A DNA stretch of 25,855 nt, taken from Hallerella sp964501065 (lineage in GTDB: Bacteria > Fibrobacterota > Fibrobacteria > Fibrobacterales > Fibrobacteraceae). Of this stretch, positions 5,825 to 15,700 are shown one piece after another. The position numbers were made by a program, and so were the translations under genes. The stretch's first letter is position 1. Each line of letters opens with the position of its first letter. The notes under the pieces were generated by a model, which searched no databases, had not been told where the DNA came from, and saw nothing but the letters and a program-made list of their open reading frames with translations. The stretch spans positions 1 through 25,855 of the forward strand of contig CAZCRF010000035.1 of assembly GCA_964501065.1 (NCBI GenBank), given 5' to 3'.

Positions 5825-8800
5825 ATGCTGAATAAATTCGCCGTTTTGGTCGTTTTACTTTGGATTTCCGCTCCGTTCGCGAACGTGGAATCTTCGGGGA
5901 ACACCCTCTTTCTCCTCTTGTTCGACAAGAGAGGGGACGAATCGGAAAATCCTTATGTCCGATCGGGATTCGAGGATTATCTTTCGAAAGAAATTGCCGG
6001 GGATGCGGGACGGGTCTTTTCGTTTGCCGTCGATGTGTCGTCGCAAAGTGCAAGTCGCCTTTCCGCCGTCTTGGCGGAACGCGGCGAGGGCTCCATCTAC
6101 GAAAAGGCTCTTGTCAATTGGTTCCGTAAAAGTTCGGACGAACGTCTTTGGGAGTGGAGAAAAACTTGTGGGAATCGTTGCTCGCTTGTCGATTTGAAAA
6201 ATTCCCGTCCCGAAGTGTTGCCGTTGAAGTGGATTGTCGTTGCGGAGGGAATCAGCGGCCTTGTCGCTCGGGAATATCTCCAAGGGGCGGATTACGCCGG
6301 GGAGTATTCCAAGGTCTTGTTCTTCGACACGCCGCATGAAGGTACGGGATTTGCCGATATGGCCCTTTTCCAAGGTTCCCCAAATCCGACTTTCAAGATT
6401 CCGGATGCAAAGGCTCTTGCCGGTTTGGTCCCGCTCGCGCTTTCCGCTTATGTGTTCGGCGGCACGGGAGCCTTGCAGGATGCCGTTCTGGCGCTTGCGA
6501 AAAGCGCTGTCCTCGGAATGGCGGACTATGCGGGGAATTTTTCCGGGTCGTTTGCGGAGGCGGATTTTTGGGGCGGTTTTGCGAAAGGCTCGGACGCCCT
6601 GTGGTATTTGGCGGAAGACGCGAGTGAACTGGATGAAAAGTATCGCGATTTGATGACCGCTTCAACGGCGGACGTCTTGTCGAATCTCGGGGGGACGGAG
6701 TGGCTCAATGCCGTGGGCATGCAGACGGATTACGCGGCGCCGTCTTATGGGATTGTTTATTCTTACGGGTTTCCGACGGTGGGGAACGGGCGGCGGACGT
6801 CCAGCGATTTTGAGGAACAGGCGAAGAATCACGTTTCACGGGAAAAGCTGAAGCGCGTCGTGGAAGATTCCTTGAAACGTGCGTTTTCCGCTATGGGAGT
6901 GGAGCTTGAAAAAGCTTCGGAGGACATTTCCGCTTTGGCCGAGGGGATGCTCGAGGGGAATCTTTCCGTTCGCGGCGGGGAAATTGTCGAATCCCTTGTC
7001 CAAAAATACGGGGAACTGGAAAACATTCTCAGAGATTCGAAACTGCCCCAGGTCGTCCGCAGCCTTTCCGAATTGCAATCGCTCCGCTTTAACCGGGAGA
7101 ATTTGCCGACAACGGCCTTGAAGGTTCTCCGCATTTTGGAAAAGTTCATTCCCGATGCTTACAAATCGGAATTGTATTCCGCTTTCATGGAAAACTTTTC
7201 CCCGGAAGCGGTGGAGGTCTTGGGAACGGCGGCTCTATGCGCCGTCTCCGGGGGGAAGAGTCGTGAGTGCGTGCGTACCGGGATTTCCACTTATGCACAG
7301 GGCCTTTCGAATTTCGGGGTGAATTTCTTTGACGAAGGGGTTTTCGACGTTCCCGTTTACAGCGCCTACGCTTCCCGTGTCGCCGCCTTTCGGGAGGCTC
7401 CTCGTTTCGGATACGATTTGGCGGATTTCGTGGGGGAAAATCCGGAGTTGAACGCTTACGGGGAGCTGCTTTCCGACGTGGGGAAGCTCGAAACGGTCCG
7501 CAAAGAGTTGGATGTGGGACTGCGCCTTGGCTGTGGAATTTTATTTTCGCCCTATGACAAAATTTGCAGGGCGGCCGCCTTTGCGGCAAATGTCGCCTTG
7601 ATCGTCGATGTGTCCCGGCATGGAGATGAGCTCGGCCGCCGGGTGAAGGCTCTCAAGGGAACGAAGAATTTGTCGTTTGCCGCGGCGTTGAAGAATCGTT
7701 TTGAATGGGATTTTGACGGGATTTCCGGGAAGAAATCCTTTTCGCGCCCGGATTTGGAAAAGATGCTTTTTGACTCTCCGCGAATTTCACTCTCTTCCGC
7801 ATTCAAAAAGGGGGACGGGAAGGAATCCTTGGATTCCATCGTGCCTTGCGTGCTGTCGAAAGAATCCGGCGTGTCGGGGGCGATTCTGTATGAGGCCGCG
7901 TTTGCTGAAAAGGATGCGGTTCCCGCCGCATCCGAAGACAGGACTCTTTCCGTCAAGGACGTCCGATACGACAGAGATGCCGAATCCTCGGCCGTTTTGA
8001 AAAGGGAAAGACATTGGAGATGGAAGGCTCCGACGGTTCGGCACTTTATCGAGGAATACCGTTTTGTCGTGGATGATTTGGAACCGGACAGCCTGCTTCA
8101 AATTCTTTTGGACTTCAACGCGGGCGTTCGGATGGCCTATGAACGGGACGACTCCGTTTGGAACGCCTGTCTGCAAATCGGCGGACTGGAATGGGACTGT
8201 TCCCAAGGAGTCGCCGCTCCCGTCGGGCGTGACGGACTTTTTTCCTTTCGCCCCGAGGATTTCTTTGCACGGAAAGTCGACGGAAAGGAACACTTGCTTT
8301 CCGCCATCCAGCAGGAAGGCCCGAACAAGGTCGGCGTATACGTGGTGAACAAATTGGGAATGACCGGGAACGCGGAATTCACGTTCCTGTTTGAATCGAC
8401 GCCGCCGCTGTTGGAAGAGGGATTCCCGGAATCCTTCATGACTCTTTCCAAGGTGGACTTCCCGTATATCTTTTACAACAAGCAGGACGGTTCGCCCAGA
8501 TTCAGCGGAAGAAAAGTTTCCGTTTTCGCCTTTGACGAGGGGAATCGCCTTGTCGGCACGGTGGACGCCTCTGCGGAGTTGTATGATGCGTCACGGGGAA
8601 CGTACAGAATCTCTGCCGATTTGAAATCCCTGTGGGCGGATTCCCTGAAAAGTGGGCATTATGTCTTGGAATGGGAGGTCGAAATCTTGGACGACCAAGG
8701 CAAAAAGGGGAGTGAAAAGCGGAAGACGATGTTCTTTCTCGATAGGGATGCGCCGGAAATCGAAATTTCCCTGAAACAATCGGAAGTCGTCGGACATTCG

Positions 8801-11800
8801 GCTGCCATTTGGGGGAAAGTGGAAAATAAAAGCCCTCTATTGGATCGCGGCATTCGGGCTTTGCGCATTTTGTTGAAAGGGGAAAATGATTCCATCGTGA
8901 CTCTCGAAAGTTTGTCCGACGTTTGGGATGCATCGGTGGATTTCGGCTGGGACGGCTCTTCGAAATTGCCGGAAGGAATGGCGACCTTGATTGTCCAAGC
9001 GGTGGATTACGCTTACTCTTCGAAAGAAATGGGAGAAGTTCTGTCGGGGAATTTGGACTTTGAAAAAATCGTCAGAAAGGATGGCGATGGGTATTTCTTT
9101 GAGGACGGAATCAACGGGACGACCGTGGAAGCGAAAATATGCGTGGATGCGAGCGCACCTGCCGTTGTGGAAAAATCCTTTCGCGCGGAAATCTTGCACG
9201 CGCCTCTGTCCGGGGATTTCCCGAAGGACGTGGAAAAGCGCGAAAAGCTTTCCATGGGAATTCGGGACACGTTGAAAGTGCAATTTCAAGTGGAAGAAGA
9301 GATGCTCGGACGGGACAGTGGAAGAGTCTCCGTCGAACTTCGTTTTGCCGACGAGGAACACGGTGTGCACAAAAGTTATTTCCGTGATACGGTGATGACA
9401 TCCCGGTATGCGGATTTTGAATTCCTGGAGCCGGAGGCGAATCGTTTGAAGGACGGCGTTTACAGTTTGACGGTCGTGTTGACGGACAAGGCGGGGAACT
9501 CGAGAGAAACCGTCGTCATGGAAAATCTCGTCGTTGATCGGGTGGAGCCCTCTCTTGTCGAATTGATGCATGGAGACGTCGCCTTTTCGGACGTTTCGAA
9601 ATTGAAAAAGGGCAAGGCGTATGTTTCCCAAGTGGCGGACTCCGAATGGAATCGTTCGGAATTGTCTTGCTTTGCCAAAGCGTTCAGTGGGAGCGTCTCG
9701 ACGGATTGGTTCTTTGTGGGAGTGGAAGAGAACAGCTCGCGCGGCGGGTCGCACGTCCCGTTTGAATTCTCTTTAGGGGAGAATGTCTTGAACTTGCCTT
9801 TCGGAATTTGGACTGTTCGCGTGGGATGCTTCGACGCCGTGGGGAATTACGGGGAGCAAGTCGATTTCTTCGGAATGGGGCGTCGCTATCCGAGAATCAC
9901 TTTCCCGGAAGAGGGAATGGGGGATTATTTTAGTGGAAAAGTCTTGATAGAAGGGACGACGCCAAGCCCGATTGTCCAAAATGGGGACGTGGGAAATTCC
10001 GAGTTTCGCGTGGAATGGTGCACTTTGGATTTGGCGACCTGTCGCTCTGACGGAATTTCTTATTTGACCCGCTCCGTTTCCGAGCAGACAAGGCCGCTTG
10101 CCATCTGGGATACGGAGGGCCTTTCGGGGAGTTACGCCGTTCGGCTTGTCGTTCGCGGCTGCGATTATCTCGGCGAGAACTGCGACTCTGCGTCAGCGGA
10201 AAGAACTGTTTCTTTGAACGACGGCATCGGGATTCCGGAATGGGATTCGGAAAATCAGCCGAAACTGGTCTTGCTTGAATTCCCGCAGAATCAAGTCCCC
10301 GCTGAGGACGCTGAAATTCGGCTGAAGCTCGAAGGAGTCGATACGGCGGCATGGGATTTGGAAGTGAAGTTGGAAGTGCAATCGCCGAGGGATTCGAACA
10401 AATTCATTCCGGCAAAAAGCGTCTTCTTTCCATCCGTTTCCGCATCGCCGTTCGACGGGGAACCCGAAGAAAGGAAGTCGGGACTTTCCGTTTGGCAGTC
10501 CGGGAACATTTGGAATGTACGCTGGGTGGGAAAGGCCGCTCCCGCATTTGACGGTGTTTCCCCACGGGTCGTGTTGAAGTATCGTCAGGAGTCCGTGCAC
10601 TTTGTCGATGACGAAAATCTTCCCGAAGCAGACCTTTCCGCCCGAGTGTCTTCCGTAAGTCTCGGGGAATTTGAAATTCCCGGATACGACGCCATTCGGA
10701 GCTTTGCCGCCGATTCCGGAGAATTTCTCTTGCAGTTTGAAACGGATTCCGCCTTTACCGTGGACGTTTCCCGCATCGAGGACGGCGTGAAGAAGATTTT
10801 TTGCGGAAGGAACTCCGTTGTTGCAGGGGATGCTTTCGCCTCTTCAAAGGAATCTCCGATGCTGTTCGTCTTTCCCGGTCAATTCGTTTCGAAGTTTTCG
10901 TGGAACGGGCTTTCTCAAGAAAACTTGTATCCCGGCGGGAGTTTGGTCAAATTGCACGCCTATGCTTACAAAAAGGCGGACAAGAGTCGAACGGTGTTCT
11001 TGGAAAGTTCGTGGCACCAGGCGACGGAAGATTTTCAAATCGTGACGGACGGAAACTCCATGCGGGAGTTTTACGTGGGAATCGCTTCCGGGGATTCTGT
11101 CGAGGGGTCGTTTGCCAAATCCCGTTATCAGTTTTCATTTGGAATCGTCGGGAAGCCTGCCTTCGTGACTGCGGATATCTTGGACAAGGACGGGAATCGG
11201 GTGAAGCGGTTGATGGAAAATCGACTGTTGCTCGCCGGTTCGTCGAAAAACGCCTATTCCGTGAGCTGGGACGGGATGAGCGATTTGGGGTTTGCCGCGA
11301 CGGCGGAAGGGAAGTACACATTGAAAATCACGGCGGCACGGGACGGTGCTGAAAAGACTCTGACACGGGATTTCCAATTGATTCTTTCGAACAAATTGAT
11401 TGCCGCACCCACGGGAAAGTCGAAGGAAGGGGAATTCCCCGCGGCGTTGTCCATCGACGAGGCGTTCTTGGATGAAATGGGAAACCTGCGCTTTGTCGGG
11501 AATCCCGATTATCTGCTTGAAGCGGATGTTTCGGCGGTCACCTTGCCCGTGGAGCAGCGCACGGTGGAATACAACTGGACGGTGGAGGGGACGCAGCATC
11601 CCGTCTTTTTTGAAAAGAACCGCTACAGCTTGGGCATTCATCGGCACAGGCGAGAGTTCCCTGTCATGGTGGCGGTCTTGATCGCTGGCTTTGGACATGA
11701 TTTAACTTCGTGGTATAATTGGGAAAAGCGTTCGTTCAATTACAAGATATTTTGCCAAAAGGTGACTTTTCGGGAAGGGGAATCTTTTGATATGGCGGAA

Positions 11801-12784
11801 ATCAAATTGGATCCTTGGAACAATATCGTTGGATTTGATGAAGACGGCGATACAAAATTGGAAATGGGAATCGCGGTAAAAATTTTTCCCGCAAACGTGA
11901 TCGACTCGCTTTCTAAGCACAATTTCAAAAAAGGATCTGGCGGCTTTTATTCCAAGGGTCATTTTAATCATGATTCCTATTCCGATTCAAAAAAAATTTT
12001 AACGGACAACCATGAATACACTTGGAGCTTGATTTGGAATGACGCGTTTTGCAAAGAAAAAACGAACAAATGCCCCGAAAAAAAAGACTTGGGACTTTGG
12101 TGGGGTAATTTTGACAACGCTCCTCTCTATTGGGAAAGTCGAAATCAATTTTTCTATTACGACAAAGGCAAATTCAAATTGGAAAATTCCGCCGCAAAGA
12201 TTGACTGTACGCCGTCAAACAGCGTGGAAAATAATTCCAATCGGGAATTTATCTGCCCGGAAGACGACAGTTATGCAGTTCATCGGGATATGCTGAAAAT
12301 CGAAGTGTCTCCGGTTGAAGAGAAATATTCTTATGGAAGTTATGAGGATTGTTTGAATTGTAGTAACAAAGGGAGTCATACGAATATGGCTGTCCATTTG
12401 AACTTGCGAGTGAAAGACGACTATTGGAATCCCCAATACGGTTACAACAATTTGGCGAACACATTCACCAGGCTCGATCCGGAAAACATCGCGCTGTTCG
12501 GCGATGACGGATACTGCAACTTGAAAAATCGACCGTGCGAACTTTTTGATGGCGAAAATTGGAATCCCGAAAGCAAGAATGGCAAATTGACTGCGTTTGA
12601 AGCGTTGGAGATGTCGTTGCAACGGGAAGTGGAAAATCCTCTTGCGTTCAAAGACGAGATTTCCATGCCGGATTCCGTTTTCAATTCCAGTTATTCCGTC
12701 AAATTCTACAATGCGAAAAATGCGGCGACGGCGTTCCGGGCTTCGGTGACGTGGGGGGGACGGCATCACCGTTTCCCGATATGA
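5825..12784 (+). CDS. Giant surface protein, N-terminal part (frameshifted at a G7 run)
   Basis: The reading frame is open for 2319 residues from the ATG at 5825, where a signal peptide begins (MLNKFAVLVVLLWISAPFA); an in-frame ATG at 5741 would precede it with a poor leader. Residues about 20-230 resemble the alpha/beta-hydrolase fold of PGAP1-like lipases (V-V-A-E-G-I-S-G-L-V-A-R, then F-F-D-T-P-H-E-G-T). However, Gly142 stands where the nucleophile serine of G-H-S-M-G-G should be, so it is probably inactive. Repeated Ig-like beta domains follow, with D-x-x-A-P starts near 970 and 1105 and a related D-R-V-E-P near 1235. A FlgD-type Ig domain lies near 1775-1840 (Y-S-V-S-W-D-G, then G-K-Y-T-L-K-I). 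The last 350 or so residues are encoded by AT-rich DNA and are rich in Asn, Lys, Tyr and Cys. The frame ends just after a seven-G run at 12753-12759; removing one G joins it smoothly to the next frame. Confidence 0.8.
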   Translation: MLNKFAVLVVLLWISAPFANVESSGNTLFLLLFDKRGDESENPYVRSGFEDYLSKEIAGDAGRVFSFAVDVSSQSASRLSAVLAERGEGSIYEKALVNWFRKSSDERLWEWRKTCGNRCSLVDLKNSRPEVLPLKWIVVAEGISGLVAREYLQGADYAGEYSKVLFFDTPHEGTGFADMALFQGSPNPTFKIPDAKALAGLVPLALSAYVFGGTGALQDAVLALAKSAVLGMADYAGNFSGSFAEADFWGGFAKGSDALWYLAEDASELDEKYRDLMTASTADVLSNLGGTEWLNAVGMQTDYAAPSYGIVYSYGFPTVGNGRRTSSDFEEQAKNHVSREKLKRVVEDSLKRAFSAMGVELEKASEDISALAEGMLEGNLSVRGGEIVESLVQKYGELENILRDSKLPQVVRSLSELQSLRFNRENLPTTALKVLRILEKFIPDAYKSELYSAFMENFSPEAVEVLGTAALCAVSGGKSRECVRTGISTYAQGLSNFGVNFFDEGVFDVPVYSAYASRVAAFREAPRFGYDLADFVGENPELNAYGELLSDVGKLETVRKELDVGLRLGCGILFSPYDKICRAAAFAANVALIVDVSRHGDELGRRVKALKGTKNLSFAAALKNRFEWDFDGISGKKSFSRPDLEKMLFDSPRISLSSAFKKGDGKESLDSIVPCVLSKESGVSGAILYEAAFAEKDAVPAASEDRTLSVKDVRYDRDAESSAVLKRERHWRWKAPTVRHFIEEYRFVVDDLEPDSLLQILLDFNAGVRMAYERDDSVWNACLQIGGLEWDCSQGVAAPVGRDGLFSFRPEDFFARKVDGKEHLLSAIQQEGPNKVGVYVVNKLGMTGNAEFTFLFESTPPLLEEGFPESFMTLSKVDFPYIFYNKQDGSPRFSGRKVSVFAFDEGNRLVGTVDASAELYDASRGTYRISADLKSLWADSLKSGHYVLEWEVEILDDQGKKGSEKRKTMFFLDRDAPEIEISLKQSEVVGHSAAIWGKVENKSPLLDRGIRALRILLKGENDSIVTLESLSDVWDASVDFGWDGSSKLPEGMATLIVQAVDYAYSSKEMGEVLSGNLDFEKIVRKDGDGYFFEDGINGTTVEAKICVDASAPAVVEKSFRAEILHAPLSGDFPKDVEKREKLSMGIRDTLKVQFQVEEEMLGRDSGRVSVELRFADEEHGVHKSYFRDTVMTSRYADFEFLEPEANRLKDGVYSLTVVLTDKAGNSRETVVMENLVVDRVEPSLVELMHGDVAFSDVSKLKKGKAYVSQVADSEWNRSELSCFAKAFSGSVSTDWFFVGVEENSSRGGSHVPFEFSLGENVLNLPFGIWTVRVGCFDAVGNYGEQVDFFGMGRRYPRITFPEEGMGDYFSGKVLIEGTTPSPIVQNGDVGNSEFRVEWCTLDLATCRSDGISYLTRSVSEQTRPLAIWDTEGLSGSYAVRLVVRGCDYLGENCDSASAERTVSLNDGIGIPEWDSENQPKLVLLEFPQNQVPAEDAEIRLKLEGVDTAAWDLEVKLEVQSPRDSNKFIPAKSVFFPSVSASPFDGEPEERKSGLSVWQSGNIWNVRWVGKAAPAFDGVSPRVVLKYRQESVHFVDDENLPEADLSARVSSVSLGEFEIPGYDAIRSFAADSGEFLLQFETDSAFTVDVSRIEDGVKKIFCGRNSVVAGDAFASSKESPMLFVFPGQFVSKFSWNGLSQENLYPGGSLVKLHAYAYKKADKSRTVFLESSWHQATEDFQIVTDGNSMREFYVGIASGDSVEGSFAKSRYQFSFGIVGKPAFVTADILDKDGNRVKRLMENRLLLAGSSKNAYSVSWDGMSDLGFAATAEGKYTLKITAARDGAEKTLTRDFQLILSNKLIAAPTGKSKEGEFPAALSIDEAFLDEMGNLRFVGNPDYLLEADVSAVTLPVEQRTVEYNWTVEGTQHPVFFEKNRYSLGIHRHRREFPVMVAVLIAGFGHDLTSWYNWEKRSFNYKIFCQKVTFREGESFDMAEIKLDPWNNIVGFDEDGDTKLEMGIAVKIFPANVIDSLSKHNFKKGSGGFYSKGHFNHDSYSDSKKILTDNHEYTWSLIWNDAFCKEKTNKCPEKKDLGLWWGNFDNAPLYWESRNQFFYYDKGKFKLENSAAKIDCTPSNSVENNSNREFICPEDDSYAVHRDMLKIEVSPVEEKYSYGSYEDCLNCSNKGSHTNMAVHLNLRVKDDYWNPQYGYNNLANTFTRLDPENIALFGDDGYCNLKNRPCELFDGENWNPESKNGKLTAFEALEMSLQREVENPLAFKDEISMPDSVFNSSYSVKFYNAKNAATAFRASVTWGGRHHRFPI
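11690..12735 (+). other. AT-rich block within the giant gene
   Basis: Base use changes inside the open frame. A hand count gives 18 G+C of 60 at 11941-12000 and 24 of 60 at 12001-12060, against 32 of 60 at 10741-10800. The encoded segment is rich in Asn, Lys, Tyr, Trp and Cys, unlike the Ser/Val/Glu-rich beta domains around it. The borders are approximate. A recently acquired or fast-changing domain is one explanation; I recognise no family. Confidence 0.6.
12753..12759 (+). other. G7 homopolymer at the frameshift point
   Basis: Seven G follow ACGT. In the upstream frame, translation runs W-G-G-R-H-H-R-F-P-I and stops at 12782-12784. With six G the same DNA reads W-G-D-G-I-T-V-S-R-Y-D-L-D-S-D and continues to 17249 as one 3807-residue protein. 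The run is the simplest site for the lost frame. Confidence 0.75.
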
Positions 12785-12785
12785 C

Positions 12786-15700
12786 TTGGACAGTGACATT
12801 TTGATGTTGGATTCCGTGATAACTCCGCAAATTCCGAGCACCGAGTTTCCCCATTTTTGGGTTGCGCCCAAGGCGACGGTTGCGGCGGCGAAGTCGGACA
12901 AGGAGATTGTCACCGCTTATCCGGTGAAAATGGACGATGCGAAAGTTGCAGAAATCAAAAACGACATTTTTCGGATTTGCAGCGAATGCAAATTTTATCC
13001 CGGGCTGGCATCGGGATTGCATTTCACTGTGGGCGATTGGACTCTAGAAGATTGGAATTCGGAATTTTTGTCCGGTGGATTTTTGAAAAATCCGCTCACG
13101 GCATCTGTCTTGAATCCGAAAACCTTTGCGCCCGTTTCCGCGTTGAATTCTTTTCTTCCGGAAAACGACGCGTTGGATGTGACGCATGCGTATCCCGTGA
13201 GCGTGGACGATTCTGCCTCGGAAAACGCTTGGATTGTCCCGTCGATTGAATTCTTGAAAACCCGTCCGGAAAGGGATGCTTCCGTTTCGGGAAATGGTGA
13301 CGGGACTGTGGGGGACTTCATTCCGAAAATTCGAACTCCGGGATGGAGCCTTTTGCGGGACGCGGATGGGTGGATTGCGGAAAATGTCGGTGAATCGGTG
13401 AAATCGACAGCGTCGTTCATCTGGTCGAATCAAAAGCCGTGGAATTACAATCGAAGCGATTTGAGCCATACGGTTTCTTTGCGACAAGTGGAATTGCAGG
13501 ATTCCTCGGACGAAATTCTTGGAAAGCGCTGGATGAAAAATGTGCAAATCGGAGAACCGTTTGTGTATTCTCGCGGACTCGGCGGTGAATCGGACGCGGA
13601 AAATCGGGAATGGCATCCATATTTTTCGGCGACTTACGACAGCGCTTCGGAACTTTTCACGGTCGTGCGCAGCCGTGCCTTGGATTACAGCCGTCGCGAA
13701 TCGGAAACGGCGACCCTTCGCGGCCGCGTCCCCGGTGAAAATCAAAAATGGAATTTGTTCTATGTGCAAAACGGGATGCAGCACGCTCTCTTTTCCGGGA
13801 CGCAAAAGGAAGTTCTCGCCGAAGAGCCGTTCCCGGTCTTGGGCTATGCGGAAATGAATCGTCTCCAGGGAAATACGTCTTTCTTTCTCACTTATGGCGG
13901 CATCCATGGAGAAAATTACTTTTACCAACTCGACTTGCACGTGGGAAACCTGTTGAAAGCGGACGAGGGCGGACTTGCGTCATCGATGTACGGCGATGTC
14001 TCTGTCGATTTCCTTCCTGGAACTTGGGGCGAAGGAAATGTGGATGTCACGGTCCGGACAATTCCGAAAGCGGGGGAGTACAATTTTAGCGCATTTAAAA
14101 ATCTGGAAGTGGTGGGCCCTGTCGTGGAAATCCTTCCTTCGCACGATTTCTCCGGGCTTGACAATGCGCTTTGGCCGCTTGTTCACGTGCGCTTGCCCTG
14201 CGAATCCTTGGACGGAGTGAATCCGGCGGCTCTCAAAGTGTATAAGCCGAATTTCGAGACCGGCGAGCTGATGCCGTTAGAAAGCCAGAGCGTCATGGCG
14301 TTTGACAATGACAATCGAGAACTCCCGATGGATGCGCTCGATTTTAAATCCCGATGTTCTGAAATCGAAATTTCTGCCAAGACAAAATCTTTTTCTACAT
14401 TTGTCGTCATGACAGAGGGTATGGTGGAAAAAGTCGAGTCGGCGGACTCGTCTTCTTTTGGGGGTCATGCGTTGGTTTGCGGCGAACTCCCCGCGGACAC
14501 GTTGTGGACGGGCACGGCGAACGGCTGGTTGGAATATCCGTATCCGTGTTCTGGAAAGAGCAATTACCTGTTGCAGTTGAAGTCGGGAAATTTGGTTCGC
14601 GCGGAACACCAGGCCGCATCCGAAAACCCCATCGTCTGGGAGACTCGCCCTTCGGACTTTGCAAAGGAGGATTCCGTTTACAGTTCCCGAATCGTTTTTT
14701 ACGGATTGGACGGAAAATCGCAAGCGTTCTTGGGACCGATTGTCCGGGCGGATTCCGTTTTGCCTACTATCGGGAGTGCGGAAGTTTCCGTTGCGGAAGA
14801 AGACGGCAGCCGCATTTTGCAGGTGGATGTCTCCGCGTCGGATTTTGAATCCGGGATTCTCCGCTCACGGTTGGAGCTTTTCTTTGGCGGGAGTCTTTTG
14901 GAAAGTCGCACGGTTTTTGGAAAAGGCTCTTTGGCGGAAGATTTTGTACTCAACAGGCAGGCTTTGTATTCTTGCATGGGTTGCCGGGCGACCGTGAAAG
15001 TCTCCGTGGAGGATTTGGGGCACAACCACGCCGAAGTTTCTTTGCAGACGGAAGCGCTTTTCCCTTATCCGCAATCGCTCGCCTTGTGGTATCCGCTCTC
15101 CGAAGGCTTTGGGTCGACGGCCTTCGAAGCGACCGGGAATGGCCCGGATTTGAACCTTTCCGAAATGAAGTTCCCTTGGCAAAATGGGAAATCCCTGAGG
15201 CTCTTTGCCGGAGACCGTGCGCTTGGGAAAGAAGCCTTGCCCGTTTGGGATATGCCGTTCAGCGTGGAAGCGGAATTCTCCGCGGGCCATGCGTCGGGAA
15301 CGGTCATCGGATTTTCGGGAAGCGGCGCATGGTCTTTGGGCGTCGATGATTCGCGACATTATTATTTGGAAGCACCGTCCGGAAGAATCTCGTTCACCGC
15401 CATCGCGGAGCGGAACGTGAAAAATCATCTGGTGATGACTGTGAACGAAGAAACCGTCGCTCTGTACAAAAACGGCTCTTTGGCGGAAACCAAGAATTTG
15501 CCTTCTGGTTCAAGAATCGGATGTGGGGGGACTCTCGCTCTTGGCGGTGTCGGCGGCGCGACGTCCATTTCCGGAGAAGTTTCGAATGTCCGTATTTACC
15601 GTTCCGCGCTCACGGCGAACCAAATCTTCGCTCTTTATCAGGATGGCTTGGATTTGTCTTCGGACGATATGCTGGCGGTCCGCGCTGTGGAAATTAATCG

